The notes: generated from the letters alone by a model not told the origin. A stretch of DNA of 64,000 nt from Bog-756 sp963727955 (GCA_963727955.1 CAVSII010000012.1:1-64000); one strand, 5' to 3'. Shown: positions 1 through 7,823, numbered from the stretch's first letter. Numbers and translations are program-made.

Positions 1-358
1 TAACGAGCGAACGGCGATGAACGATTCGGGTGGAATCTCACCCGTCGCCACAACCGCACCGCGAGCCGGAGCCAGATACTCGATAGAGGCTCGCTTGATC
101 ACCGTGTAGGACCGTGCGGCGAGCTCCAACATGCCAGCCACGACTGCTCCTGCCCCGGCAACTTCGGCCAAGGCATAGAGGATCGGGGCATTCACCGTCC
201 CGTTGTGATTGAGGTGCACCGCTGGGGATCGAGCCGGATGACGGCCCTGCCTTCACCGGCGTTGAGGGGATCGATGCCGAGGAACTTGATCCAGGCCATC
301 TCGGTGAACTGATCCGTGGAGTCGGCCGCCGGAACGGTCCCCCCTCGGATTCAGCCAT
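1..358 (-). pseudogene. Hotdog-fold thioesterase (PaaI/DUF4442-like), frameshifted and cut by the window edge
   Basis: Reading leftward from an ATG at 358, the hotdog-type peptide is spread over three frames. One frame starts MAESEGG; a second gives DQFTEMAWIKFLGIDPLNAG; a third gives HLNHNGTVNAPILYALAEV, the classic N-H-N-G-x-x-x-A helix of acyl-CoA thioesterases, and stays open to base 1. The first shift is at a run of six G (complement, near 338-343), the second at a run of four C near 224-227. It is either a decaying thioesterase gene or a sequence with homopolymer errors. Family assignment rests on the HNGT motif; the substrate cannot be inferred. Confidence 0.55.
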
Positions 359-587
359 CTTCTATGCCTCTTGGCGAGCTGTTGGCATGGACTCAACATT
401 GCACTTGATCCGCTTCAAGGTCCCGAGGAGGTAAACGATCTGGGATTCGTTCACACCCAAATAGTGCCAAGCAGCCGACTTCCGTGCCCCAATAATCCGG
501 TGATCTTGGGCAGAGCAAGATCAGCGGATTAGAGATCGCTGAGGTGAACCGGCCTGGGTTTGACGGAGACTCTTTTGTTTGGTTCTC

Positions 588-1546
588 TCATGCCGCGTTG
601 GCTTGAGATTGGTGACGATAGTCGGCTTCGAACTCGGCCGGCGTCTGGTCGTCGAGCTCTGAGTGGAGTCGCTCCTCGTTGAACCACGACACCCATGCGC
701 AGGTCGCGGTTTCGAGGTCGTCGAGCCCCTTCCACGGGCCGCCGTTGGCCGCGAGGGCGGCCGGGTTGCGGTGCAGCTCGGTCTTGAAGATCCCCATCAC
801 CGACTCGGCCATGGCGTTGTCGAAACTGTCGCCCATGGTGCCGATCGAGGGGGCCGCTCCGACGTCGCTGAGGCGTTCGGTGTAGCCGATGGAGGTGTAC
901 TGGCTTCCGGCGTCGGTGTGGCAGACAAGGCCGTCCAGCGTGGTGTTGCGCCGGGTCCATGCCGCCATGTTGAGCGCGTCGATCACGAGCTCGGCGGTCA
1001 TCGAACGGGCGGCCTTCCAGCCGACCAGGCGACGCGAGTAGACGTCGATGATGAAGGCGACGTAGACGATGCCCGACCACGTCGAGCAGTAGGTGAAGTC
1101 CGCCACCCAGAGGGCATCGGGTCGGTCGGCGGTGAAGTTGCGTTTCACCAGATCGGGCGCCCGGGGGTTGGCCGGGTCGGGCTTGGTGGTGAAGCGCTTC
1201 TTGGCCCGGCTGGCGCCCTGCATGTCGTTGGCTCGCATGAGGCGAGCCACCTGGTCCCGCCCGGCCTCGATGCCGGCCCTTTGGGCCGCCTTCCAGAGCT
1301 TGCGCCGTCCGTAGACCGAGTAGTTGTGTATCCACAACGCCACCAACAGCGGCGCCAGGACGGCGTCCCGGAGCGCTCGGGCTGAGGGCGGGCGGACCTT
1401 GGCGTCGTAGTAGGTGGAGGGGGCGACCTGGAGGACCTCGCAGATCGACTCGACCCCCCATCGACACCCACCGGACTCACGGTCGCGGTGGGCGTCGATG
1501 AAGGCGGCTACTTCGTGCGTCGGCGGTCGAGTTCCGCCCCAAAAAA
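588..1546 (-). CDS. IS3-family transposase OrfB (DDE integrase domain), made by -1 frameshift from OrfA
   Basis: The readable frame opens just after the slippery run near 1546 and continues AAFIDAHRDRE, the usual start of IS3 OrfB, into an HTH_21-type region and an rve integrase core. DDE motifs are visible: WVADFTYCST (first D), VCHTDAGSQYTS (second D) and DNAMAESVMG with the catalytic E, followed by WFNEERLHSELDDQTPAEFE. The first ATG-like codon lies well inside (1346), so a separate start would lose the N-terminal part; production as an OrfAB fusion is the expected mode. The frame looks intact. Confidence 0.9.
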
Positions 1547-1840
1547 ACTGGCTGCCGCCTGCAAGATGTCGTTGGCTCGGTGGAGCTCCTTGACCTCTTT
1601 GCGCAGCCTGACCAGCTCGTCGTGCTCGACCGCAGTCAACCCGGGCTGACGTCCGGCATCAACCTCGGCCTGCTTCACCCACAGCCGCAAAGACTCCGTG
1701 CCGACGCCCAACTGGCGGGCGACCCGGGAGATCACCCCCTGATCGCCCGGGTCCTCGAGCCGGAGCTCGCGGACCATGCGCACGGCACGCTCCTTCAGTT
1801 CAGGCGGATACCGCTTCGATGACGGTCGCTTCTTGTCCAT
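1508..1840 (-). CDS. IS3-family transposase OrfA (HTH_Tnp_1)
   Basis: A 110-residue protein with an N-terminal helix-turn-helix (YPPELKERAVRMVREL, then VARQLGVGTESLRLWVKQAE) and a C-terminal leucine-rich coiled segment (ELVRLRKEVKELHRANDIL) that in this family mediates OrfA/OrfAB multimerisation. It ends ASFFGAELDRRRTK. OrfA binds the inverted repeats and the fusion OrfAB does the cutting and joining. The start ATG at 1840 lies 54 bp inside the right end of the element, consistent with the junction-promoter arrangement of IS3 circles. Confidence 0.92.
   Translation of the reverse strand: MDKKRPSSKRYPPELKERAVRMVRELRLEDPGDQGVISRVARQLGVGTESLRLWVKQAEVDAGRQPGLTAVEHDELVRLRKEVKELHRANDILQAAASFFGAELDRRRTK
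1541..1547 (-). other. Probable -1 ribosomal slippage site of the IS3 element
   Basis: On the coding (minus) strand this is seven T in a row, read AGT TTT TTT GGG in the OrfA frame. A -1 slip here changes SFFGAEL to SFFWGGTRPPTHEVAAF and joins OrfA to the open OrfB frame. The position, 30 bases before the OrfA stop, is what IS3 elements use, although A-runs are the more common slippery sequence. Confidence 0.7.
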
Positions 1841-1940
1841 AACTCCATCCTCGCTTCCAAGGTATGGAGTCTCCGGGGATCCCAGGCCGGTTCAAGGATT
1901 GCCAGGTAGGCCATCTGTCAACTCGGAACCCCTGCCATTC

Positions 1941-2129
1941 TCACCTTGTGCCCATGAGGCCCCTGAAACTAGAACCGCTCAAAAGCGTGGACGCAATGAT
2001 GCCTAGCGGCAGGACTCCCCAGTAGCCGAGTGGATGGCCGACATTGCCGAAGAAGAGCATCAGTAGCCAAGTGGCAGGAAAGGTGGCGACAAGAAATACG
2101 AAGATGGCAAACAAGATGGCTCTGATCAT
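1941..2129 (-). CDS. Small hydrophobic membrane protein, unknown function
   Basis: A 62-residue protein starting MIRAILFAIFVFLVATFPAT, with two likely membrane helices (about residues 2-25 and 32-52) and a short polar tail. I chose the ATG at 2129 because AGGAG lies 8 bases upstream; a GTG at 2138 would sit too close to it. It is transcribed on its own, between the IS3 element and the methyltransferase gene. I do not recognise the family. Confidence 0.55.
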   Translation of the reverse strand: MIRAILFAIFVFLVATFPATWLLMLFFGNVGHPLGYWGVLPLGIIASTLLSGSSFRGLMGTR

Positions 2130-2265
2130 GGTTGTCACTCCTCACGATGTAAGGCCCGACGCAGGATCGAGAGTAGTGCGACCATCGCTTGCGCAGGGCG
2201 ACCCGACTTTTCCCCGGGGTTGTGCGGCACACTTGCCGGGTGGCTCGGACACGCATTCTGGAGCC

Positions 2266-2880
2266 TCAGGGACTGCTGGCTATCACACTGACCGTCGATC
2301 GGCGGCCCATCGTTGTTCGTTCCAGATGCACATCCCTGAAGCCGAGATCGCGGCATCGATCGGCGAAGGCAGTCGCCTGTTCGTCGGTCCAGCCATGGTT
2401 TGCGTGGCCTTTGGACCCTGGTTGAGCCCTCCGCTCGATGGCCACCAAACGGCCGCCGGGGCGGAGCACGCGGCGTACCTCTCGAAGTCCATCGTCGATG
2501 TTCGACCAGTGGTGAACGGTGGCGATCGACCATACGACCGGAGCAGAATCGTCAGGCAGAGGGATCGCCTCCGCGACACCTGCGATGTATCGCACGTTCG
2601 CAAGACGCCGGGTTAGAAATCTCGCGCTTCGAAGCATGACGGGCGCTGGATCGATTCCGATGACCTTCGCACCCAGTCGGGCTCCGTAGCGGACCGCGAC
2701 GCCGGGGCCACACCCAACGTCCACGACCACGTCGCCCGATTCCATGCCGCTCAGCCGTACAACAAGCAGGGCATCGCCCTTGCGACCGAAGGTCATACTG
2801 AGGGCGGCGATGAGCCCAGCGACACCGGCAAAGTCGGGGTAGTTGGCATGGTGATTGGGCGGTGCCTGCTGTTCGTCCAC
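2266..2880 (-). CDS. Class I SAM-dependent methyltransferase
   Basis: A 204-residue Rossmann-fold methyltransferase. Motif I is VVDVGCGPGVAVRYGARLGA (SAM loop), followed by the acidic motif II residue in VIGIDPAPVML, then an IPLPDDSAPVVWSIATVHHW motif IV and VRRVLRPGGRLVAIERR, typical of Methyltransf_11 proteins. The substrate is unknown. It is divergent from a MerR regulator and shares its operator, so its expression is probably set by that regulator. The start is GTG; the promoter geometry puts +1 on or next to this codon, suggesting a leaderless message. Confidence 0.88.
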   Translation of the reverse strand: MDEQQAPPNHHANYPDFAGVAGLIAALSMTFGRKGDALLVVRLSGMESGDVVVDVGCGPGVAVRYGARLGAKVIGIDPAPVMLRSARFLTRRLANVRYIAGVAEAIPLPDDSAPVVWSIATVHHWSNIDDGLREVRRVLRPGGRLVAIERRAQPGSKGHANHGWTDEQATAFADRCRDLGFRDVHLERTTMGRRSTVSVIASSP

Positions 2881-2886
2881 TTCTCC

Positions 2887-2926
2887 ACCTTGACAGTTGA
2901 ACCCAGCTTCAAGTCAAGTGGGATGA
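2887..2926. promoter_or_regulatory. Bidirectional MerR-type operator/promoter with 19-bp spacers
   Basis: The block 2889-2918 has outer arms CTTGAC and GTCAAG and inner TTGAA-type half sites. Read on plus: -35 TTGACA (2890-2895), a 19-bp gap, then CAAGTG (2915-2920) ahead of the ATG at 2923/2926. Read on minus: TTGACT (2917-2912), a 19-bp gap, then CAAGGT (2892-2887) ahead of the GTG at 2880. A 19-bp spacer (not 17) with a dyad inside it is the signature of MerR-controlled promoters, which need DNA untwisting for activation. Confidence 0.7.
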
Positions 2927-3351
2927 TGAATGAGCCACTTCTTACTATCGGGGAAGTTGCCAAACGAGCCCAGGTGGCCACGTCGGCGATCCGCTACTAC
3001 GAACGTCGGGGCGTGCTGGTCGCCGATGCCCGAACCTCCGGACAGCGCAGATACCGTGTGGCGACCCTCCGAAGACTTGTCTTCATAGGAATGCTCCAGG
3101 ACGCGGGCCTGGCTCTAGAAGACATCACCGGAATCCTCGAAGCAGCGAACGTTGCTGAATGGAAAGCCATCGCCAGGCAACGACTCAAAGCTCTCGACGA
3201 CCAGATTGCCATATTGCAGAAAGCCCGTGACTACCTCTCCGGCGCGTTGCTCTGCCGGTATGACCACCCGGCGACAGGCTGCAAGATCATGGGTGCTGAA
3301 ATCGATCGCCGACTGGCAGAGGGTGAGGTCGCTCCGACGCCTGGGGCATAA
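2926..3351 (+). CDS. MerR-family transcriptional regulator with C-terminal Cys pair
   Basis: About 141 residues: winged HTH at the N-terminus (LLTIGEVAKRAQVATSAIRY, YERRGVL, then a G-x-RRY wing), a coiled dimerisation helix (about residues 75-105) and a C-terminal effector tail with Cys110, His114 and Cys119 (motif LCRYDHPATGC). A Cys pair at this place is typical of redox- or metal-sensing members, so it may sense oxidants, electrophiles or a soft metal. ATG at 2923 is an equally possible start. It probably controls its own gene and the divergent methyltransferase through the shared 19-bp-spacer operator. Confidence 0.87.
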   Translation: MNEPLLTIGEVAKRAQVATSAIRYYERRGVLVADARTSGQRRYRVATLRRLVFIGMLQDAGLALEDITGILEAANVAEWKAIARQRLKALDDQIAILQKARDYLSGALLCRYDHPATGCKIMGAEIDRRLAEGEVAPTPGA

Positions 3352-3495
3352 GTGTCAGGCAGGCACATGGGGCGGTGTTAGGTAGCACAATTAAACCGCT
3401 CCCGATTCGGCGGCATTGGTGACTTTCGGCCCTGTCGGGCCGTCCCGGCTCTTTCTACGATCTGTGGAAGTTCGCACAGCAACTTTAAGGGGAAG

Positions 3496-4113
3496 ATGAA
3501 GATCATCGAAGTATTCGCCGACATCTGGTGCCCGTTTGCACATGTTGGGATCCGCTGCGTCGTTGAGCGCAGGAACCAGCTCTGCCGCGAAGATACTGTT
3601 CTGTGCGTGCGGGCATGGCCTCTCGAACTCGTCAACGAGGCTCCCCTCGATCCCACAACTACCGCGCGCCACGTTCAAGAGCTGCGAACTCAAGTAGCTC
3701 CTGATCTCTTCCAAGGGTTCGAACCAGGTCATTTTCCGACGACCACGCTTCCTGCCCTGGCTTGGGTTAACGCCGCTTACGAGACGGATGTGAAGAAAGG
3801 GGAGGCGGTGAGTCTTGCCCTCAGGAGCGCTCTCTTCGAAGGCGGCATTGACATTTCGGATCCCGACGCACTTCTCGAAATCCTTCGTTCTGAAGGAATC
3901 GACTCATTCGATGCAACCAATCAGCAGGCTGTGTTGGCTGACTGGTCGGAAGGAAGGACACGGGGTGTAAAGGGATCGCCACATTTCTTTTGTGGAGATG
4001 CCGATGCATTCTGTCCATCGCTCGACATCTTCAAGGATGGAACGGGGCATCTTCAGGTCAAACGCAACATGGAGGTCTTGGATGCGTTCTTGGAGAGCTG
4101 CTTTAAAAGCTAA
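3496..4113 (+). CDS. DsbA-family (FrnE-like) thiol oxidoreductase, 3' end formed by an IS
   Basis: A 205-residue DSBA-like thioredoxin-fold protein. It starts MKIIEVFADIWCPFAHVG with the single-Cys WCPF motif seen in FrnE/2-hydroxychromene-carboxylate-isomerase relatives, has the inserted helical domain, and the cis-Pro loop VKGSPHFF near residue 160. No signal peptide, so cytoplasmic. A purine-rich AAGGGGAAG precedes the ATG. The stop TAA (4111-4113) is the first three bases of the ISAzo13-family element, so the native C-terminus has been replaced; length is still close to family size, so function may be kept. Confidence 0.82.
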   Translation: MKIIEVFADIWCPFAHVGIRCVVERRNQLCREDTVLCVRAWPLELVNEAPLDPTTTARHVQELRTQVAPDLFQGFEPGHFPTTTLPALAWVNAAYETDVKKGEAVSLALRSALFEGGIDISDPDALLEILRSEGIDSFDATNQQAVLADWSEGRTRGVKGSPHFFCGDADAFCPSLDIFKDGTGHLQVKRNMEVLDAFLESCFKS

Positions 4114-5384
4114 GGGTCCACCCTAGAATAAGACGCGAGATGTAACCTTGAGGTGTGGAGCTGTCCCCCGAAGGTCTTGCCGGGTTCTTCGAGACAGTGT
4201 TGCCACACCTCGACGAGCGCCAAAAGCGCGTGCTTGCCGGTGCCATGGTCGAAGCACTCGATCGCGGCGGACAGGCTCGTGTGGCCGAGGCGTCGGGGAT
4301 GAGCACCTCGACGGTGAACAAGGCCGTGCACGAGGTCCGTGGCGGCATCGAGGTCTCCGATCGTCGTCGTGCCCCCGGAGGTGGGGCCAAGCAGGCGGTC
4401 GAGATCCAGCCCGGACTGCTCGAGGTGCTCGACGAACTCGTCTATCCCGAGACGCGGGGCACGCCGATGTCGCATCTGCGCTGGACGTCGAAGTCGACCT
4501 ATGACCTGGCCGACGAGCTGGTGCGACGAGGTTTTGTGGCCTCCGCCGAACTGGTCAGGCGTCTGCTCCATCAGATGGGCTACTCCTTGCAGGCGCCGGC
4601 CAAGGCCAAGGAGGGGACGGCCCATCCCGATCGTGACGCCCAGTTCGGTTATCTCAACAAAGCGGTCTCGCGCTTCGTCAAGGAACGCCAACCGGTGATC
4701 AGCGTCGACACCAAGAAGAAGGAGCTCATCGGCGAATACACCAACGGCGGGAGCGAATGGCACCCCCAAGGTGCCCCAACCCGGGTGGCCGTCCATGACT
4801 TCGTCGACCCCGAAGTCGGCCGCGCCATTCCCTATGGCATCTATGACCTCACCAACGACGAGGGGTGGGTGTCGGTCGGCGACACCGCCGATACCGCCGA
4901 GTTCGCCGTCGAATCGATACGTCGGTGGTGGAATCAGATGGGTGCGGGCCGCTTCCCCGACGCGGCCAAGCTACTGATCACCGCCGATGCCGGGGGATCC
5001 AACGGCTACCGGGTCCGGGCCTGGAAGGCCCAGCTCGCCACGCTGGCCGCCGAGACAGGCCTCGAGATCACCGTCGTGCACTACCCGCCCGGAACATCGA
5101 AGTGGAACAAGATCGAGCACCGAATGTTCTCCTTCATCTCCATGAACTGGCGCGGTCGGCCGCTGACCGACATCCGCACGATCGTCGAGCTCATCGCGGC
5201 GACCAAGACCAAGGGCGGTTTGACGGTCCAGGCCAGCTACGACTCGGAGTGGTATCCAACCGGAGTCAAGGTCACCGACAAGGAACTGGCCGCCCTACCG
5301 CTCACGCCGCACAAGTGGCATGGTGACTGGAACTACACCATCGCAGCGGCATGATGTCGCGATCTATTCCGCGGCGGGCCCTAA
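4111..5384 (+). mobile_element. ISAzo13-family insertion sequence (about 1,274 bp)
   Basis: The terminal inverted repeats are TAAGGGTCCACC...GAATAAGA at 4111 and, on the other strand from 5384, TTAGGGCCCGCC...GAATAGATCGCGA. The single transposase gene fills the element. The left end abuts and terminates the DsbA-like gene. The last bases, CTAA (5381-5384), have been used as the target of the next element, so the true right flank resumes at 7210. No convincing target duplication is visible, which is not unusual for this family. Confidence 0.8.
4155..5354 (+). CDS. ISAzo13-family transposase
   Basis: A 399-residue transposase with an N-terminal helical DNA-binding part (QARVAEASGMSTSTVNKAV), a linker with SHLRWTSKSTYDLADEL, and a DDE core: VISVDTKKKELIGEY (D), LLITADAGGSNGYRVR (D), and GTSKWNKIEHRMFSFISMNW (E), the last being the hallmark of this family. 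It ends in HKWHGDWNYTI, also conserved. The frame is intact. The start is GTG at 4155 (another GTG overlaps at 4153 out of frame). Confidence 0.93.
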   Translation: MELSPEGLAGFFETVLPHLDERQKRVLAGAMVEALDRGGQARVAEASGMSTSTVNKAVHEVRGGIEVSDRRRAPGGGAKQAVEIQPGLLEVLDELVYPETRGTPMSHLRWTSKSTYDLADELVRRGFVASAELVRRLLHQMGYSLQAPAKAKEGTAHPDRDAQFGYLNKAVSRFVKERQPVISVDTKKKELIGEYTNGGSEWHPQGAPTRVAVHDFVDPEVGRAIPYGIYDLTNDEGWVSVGDTADTAEFAVESIRRWWNQMGAGRFPDAAKLLITADAGGSNGYRVRAWKAQLATLAAETGLEITVVHYPPGTSKWNKIEHRMFSFISMNWRGRPLTDIRTIVELIAATKTKGGLTVQASYDSEWYPTGVKVTDKELAALPLTPHKWHGDWNYTIAAA

Positions 5385-5405
5385 GCTTGCGATTAAACCT
5401 TCGCC

Positions 5406-5765
5406 CTAGCCGCTGACAGCCTCCTGCAAGAGGAGCTCGGCGGCTTTCGCATCGACTTTGCGTATCTGATCGAGCAGGGCACGGATGCGACGGTCATTGC
5501 CGATCCACTCCTTATAGAGCTGAGCTTCTCGTTCTGTCAGTCGCTTGGTCACCGTCTTGCCGTTCACCTTCGCGGTCCACTGCCAGTAGGGCCCGTGTGG
5601 TGTGGGCGGCTCAGCGGTGCATCGACAGCCGACCGATGTGCAGTGGGTGAACCGGCGGGTCACACTCCCGGCCGCCACGATCCCGACCTCGGCGATCTGG
5701 GCAGCGAGCTCCCGGTGCCGTCGGTCGTACTCCTCCAGCCGCTGCTCGATGGTCGTCCGGGCCAT
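5406..5765 (-). CDS. DUF6788-type accessory protein carried by the IS
   Basis: About 119 residues, starting MARTTIEQRLEEYDRRHREL. It has an N-terminal helical stretch, a central Cys motif THCTSVGCRCTAEPPTPHGP with WQWTAKVNGKTVTKRL (a short beta-sheet), and a C-terminal coiled helix. I recognise this as the DUF6788 type found beside transposases. It is divergent from the transposase with a perfect palindrome between, so it could be a small DNA-binding regulator of transposition; that role is inference. An upstream in-frame start (5792) would add nine residues. Confidence 0.75.
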   Translation of the reverse strand: MARTTIEQRLEEYDRRHRELAAQIAEVGIVAAGSVTRRFTHCTSVGCRCTAEPPTPHGPYWQWTAKVNGKTVTKRLTEREAQLYKEWIGNDRRIRALLDQIRKVDAKAAELLLQEAVSG

Positions 5766-5805
5766 GCCACTCCTTGTGTCCACGTCCAGCATCCCTCATC
5801 GGGTA

Positions 5806-5829
5806 GCAGACAGTAAGCATACTGTCTGC
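5806..5829. promoter_or_regulatory. Perfect 10-bp-arm palindrome between the IS passenger and its transposase
   Basis: Arms GCAGACAGTA and TACTGTCTGC are exact complements around the centre AGCA; the right arm ends at the base before the transposase ATG at 5830. Such a site at the translation start of a transposase is suited to repression, by a bound protein or by an RNA hairpin hiding the start. The divergent DUF6788 protein is the obvious candidate binder. Confidence 0.6.
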
Positions 5830-7179
5830 ATGAGACACGCCGACCCCGCCACCGACGAGCTGGCCGGGTTCCGCTCGTCGTTCCACCGCTGCCTCGCCCC
5901 CTGGGGCGACGCCCTCTTCGAGCTCTGTGACGCGGTCCTGTGCTCGCCGGCGCCGGTGGGCTCGGTGCCCGCCCTCAGCCTCGAGCCGGAGTTCCGCCGA
6001 TCGCACGGCAGTCTCTACAAGTCCCTGGCCGATGGGGCCATGGACGATGCCCTCCTGCGCCAACTGTTCGTCGAGCATGCCCCGAGGGGGTGGCCCTTGG
6101 TCTTCGCCGTCGATGCCTCGACCTGGGACCGCTGCGACGCCGAATGCAGCCCCGAGCGGGGCTTCCACTACTCGGCGTCCAAGCATTCGGCCGGGAAGCC
6201 CATCGTGGCCGGGTGGTCCTATCAGTGGATCAGTCAGCTGAACTGGGCCCCCGACAGCTGGACTGCTCCCCTCGATGCCCTGCGCATCAGCCCGTCCATG
6301 GATGCGGGGTCCGCCACTGTCGATCAGGTGAAGCGCCTCGTCGGTCTGTTGCCCGACGGCGAGGACGTCCCCCTGTTCGTCTTCGACGCCGGTTACGACG
6401 GAGTGGCCCTCGGCCACGGCCTCAACGACACCCGAGCCCAGGTGCTGGTGCGCATCGCCTCCACCCGGGTCTTCCATCCCGACCCCGAGCCCCGTCGTGA
6501 CGGGACCGTCGGACGCCCCCGGCGCCACGGGCCGCGTTTCGTGCTGTCCGACCAAGCGACCTGGCCAGTCCCTGACGCCGAGCTCACCACGTCCGACCGC
6601 CGCTACGGCGCCGTGACGGTGCAGGCCTGGCACAACCTCCACCCGAAGCTGCACGGCCGGGGGCGCTGGCGGGACTGCGACGAACCCCCGATCATCACGG
6701 GCAGTGTGATCAGGGTCGAGGTCGAGCACCTGCCCAAACCGATCGGACGCGTCAAGAAGACGCTCTGGCTGTGGTGGTCCGGTGAAGGCGAGCCCGACCT
6801 CGATCTCTGCTGGCGGGCCTACCTCCGCCGGTTTGACATCGAGCACACCTTCCGGTTCACAAAAGGGACGTTGGGATGGACAACACCATCGCTGCAGTCG
6901 CCAGAACAGGCCGACCGATGGACATGGGTCGTAATCGCCGCTTACACCCAACTCCGTCTCGCCCGTCAGCTCGTCGAGGACCTTCGCCTGCCTTGGGAGC
7001 CGAGATGCGACCCGGAGAAGCTCACTCCAGCGCGAGTCCGAAGGGGGTTTCGACGACTGCGTGCAACCCTCGGCACACCCGCCCATCCACCGAAATCCTC
7101 GACGCCCGGTCCGGGACGGCCAAAAGGCACCCGAAGACCGCCCAGAACCCGTTATCCCGCAGTCAAAAAGGCGGCATGA
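5830..7179 (+). CDS. Transposase, IS4/IS701-like DDE (NF041680-type)
   Basis: A 449-residue transposase starting MRHADPATDELAGFRSSFHR. DDE landmarks: LVFAVDASTWDRCDAE (first D), VPLFVFDAGYDGVALGH (second D), and the insertion-type Y-R-E-like region AYLRRFDIEHTFRFTKGTLG with the catalytic E. The C-terminus is basic (GRPKGTRRPPRTRYPAVKKAA). The ATG at 5830 is chosen because it directly follows the palindromic control region and begins the conserved domain; the open frame extends upstream to 5602 without conserved sequence. The gene appears complete. Confidence 0.88.
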   Translation: MRHADPATDELAGFRSSFHRCLAPWGDALFELCDAVLCSPAPVGSVPALSLEPEFRRSHGSLYKSLADGAMDDALLRQLFVEHAPRGWPLVFAVDASTWDRCDAECSPERGFHYSASKHSAGKPIVAGWSYQWISQLNWAPDSWTAPLDALRISPSMDAGSATVDQVKRLVGLLPDGEDVPLFVFDAGYDGVALGHGLNDTRAQVLVRIASTRVFHPDPEPRRDGTVGRPRRHGPRFVLSDQATWPVPDAELTTSDRRYGAVTVQAWHNLHPKLHGRGRWRDCDEPPIITGSVIRVEVEHLPKPIGRVKKTLWLWWSGEGEPDLDLCWRAYLRRFDIEHTFRFTKGTLGWTTPSLQSPEQADRWTWVVIAAYTQLRLARQLVEDLRLPWEPRCDPEKLTPARVRRGFRRLRATLGTPAHPPKSSTPGPGRPKGTRRPPRTRYPAVKKAA

Positions 7180-7316
7180 GCCGGCCTTCAAGGTTTAATT
7201 GCAAGCTAAGGCTCGTCACCGACCGAGGCTTCGCTTCGTCACTCGGCCAGATGTTGCACGCCTAGTTCCCCCGGGCCGGCGTTCGGGGGCAGGGAATTCG
7301 AATGTCCTATCCAGCC

Positions 7317-7332
7317 TACACTTCAAGTTGTG
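7317..7332 (+). promoter_or_regulatory. Leaderless promoter: TACACT, 7 bp, GTG
   Basis: TACACT at 7317-7322 is followed by seven bases and the GTG start, placing +1 at the start codon. No ribosome-binding site is present. Confidence 0.5.
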
Positions 7333-7635
7333 AAGATTCCGATAGTCTGCAGTCTTCATCCGAGCGATGCCAGATCTCAATTCGGCGAGTGGCAGGAGAT
7401 GCTCCGCCGAGTCATGCTTGGTGCTGAGCGTGTATCACCGACCCGGCTTGAACTCGCTCTCTCACCTGATGCCGACCTCGGGTCAGTCGTCAGCCTCGCT
7501 CAGCGTGAGGCTGCATGCTGCGCCTTCTTCTCATTCGCCATTGAAATTCAGGCAGATCGTCTCGTTTTGGTGGTCGAAGTGCCGAATGATGCCGTCGAGA
7601 TTCTCGATCAGCTGATCTCCAGCACCGCCACTTAG
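7330..7635 (+). CDS. Small conserved actinobacterial protein with CC motif, unknown function
   Basis: A 101-residue cytoplasmic protein, alpha/beta in appearance. The central segment LAQREAACCAFFSFAIEI followed by ADRLVLVVEVPNDAVEIL matches a small domain I know from actinobacterial proteins, sometimes fused to MerR-type regulators, where the Cys pair is conserved. Function is not known; a metal or thiol role would fit the CC motif but is inference. The start GTG is supported by a TANNNT box 7 bp upstream. It stands alone just right of the nested IS elements. Confidence 0.6.
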   Translation: MKIPIVCSLHPSDARSQFGEWQEMLRRVMLGAERVSPTRLELALSPDADLGSVVSLAQREAACCAFFSFAIEIQADRLVLVVEVPNDAVEILDQLISSTAT

Positions 7636-7807
7636 CCTTCACTGGCTTTTCGGCACCGCACCCGACCCGGGAGCTAAAGGCAGTGAGCCTGACGGACTGG
7701 ATACAGAGAACTCCCGTTACCGTTTCACTGTTTTCTAAGTATTTACATGTCCCGGACCGCCGGTCAAAAGCCGTTTGTCACCCGTTGCGGCCTAGTACCA
7801 CTCTCGG

Positions 7808-7823
7808 TACGGTTGACCCCATG
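7808..7823 (+). promoter_or_regulatory. Leaderless promoter: TACGGT, 7 bp, ATG
   Basis: TACGGT at 7808-7813 then TGACCCC then ATG. This supports 7821 as the start, not the longer in-frame extension to 7683. Confidence 0.5.

Larger units (their letters stand above)
545..1894 (-). mobile_element. Complete IS3-family insertion sequence, 1,350 bp
   Basis: The ends are imperfect inverted repeats that both begin TGAACCGGCCTGGG and share CGGAGACTC a few bases further in (545-572 on plus, 1894-1867 on minus), with the TG...CA termini usual in the family. A 3-bp direct repeat AGG flanks the element (542-544 and 1895-1897), a normal IS3 target duplication. It holds orfA and orfB in overlapping frames, with a slippery run at 1541-1547. 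Intact ends, target duplication and open genes suggest a recent insertion. Confidence 0.9.
5386..7205 (+). mobile_element. IS element with transposase plus divergent DUF6788 passenger, inserted at the end of the ISAzo13 element
   Basis: Ends are inverted repeats CTTGCGATTAAACCTT (5386-5401) and AAGGTTTAATTGCAAG (7190-7205), one mismatch. They are flanked by a direct repeat CTAAG (5381-5385 and 7206-7210), a 4-5 bp duplication of the YTAR type seen in IS701-like elements. Because CTAA is also the terminus of the ISAzo13 element, this IS landed exactly at that terminus, after it. Size is 1,820 bp. Assignment to a named family is tentative. Confidence 0.8.

Noticed and set aside
529..1467. Long minus-strand frame over the IS3 orfB region
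   Set aside because: It lies in another frame of the real transposase gene; no family similarity and Arg/Gly/Pro-rich composition typical of a shadow frame.
5611..7191. 526-residue minus-strand frame opposite the second transposase
   Set aside because: It is the complement of the transposase gene. Only its far end corresponds to the real DUF6788 gene, which uses a different frame.
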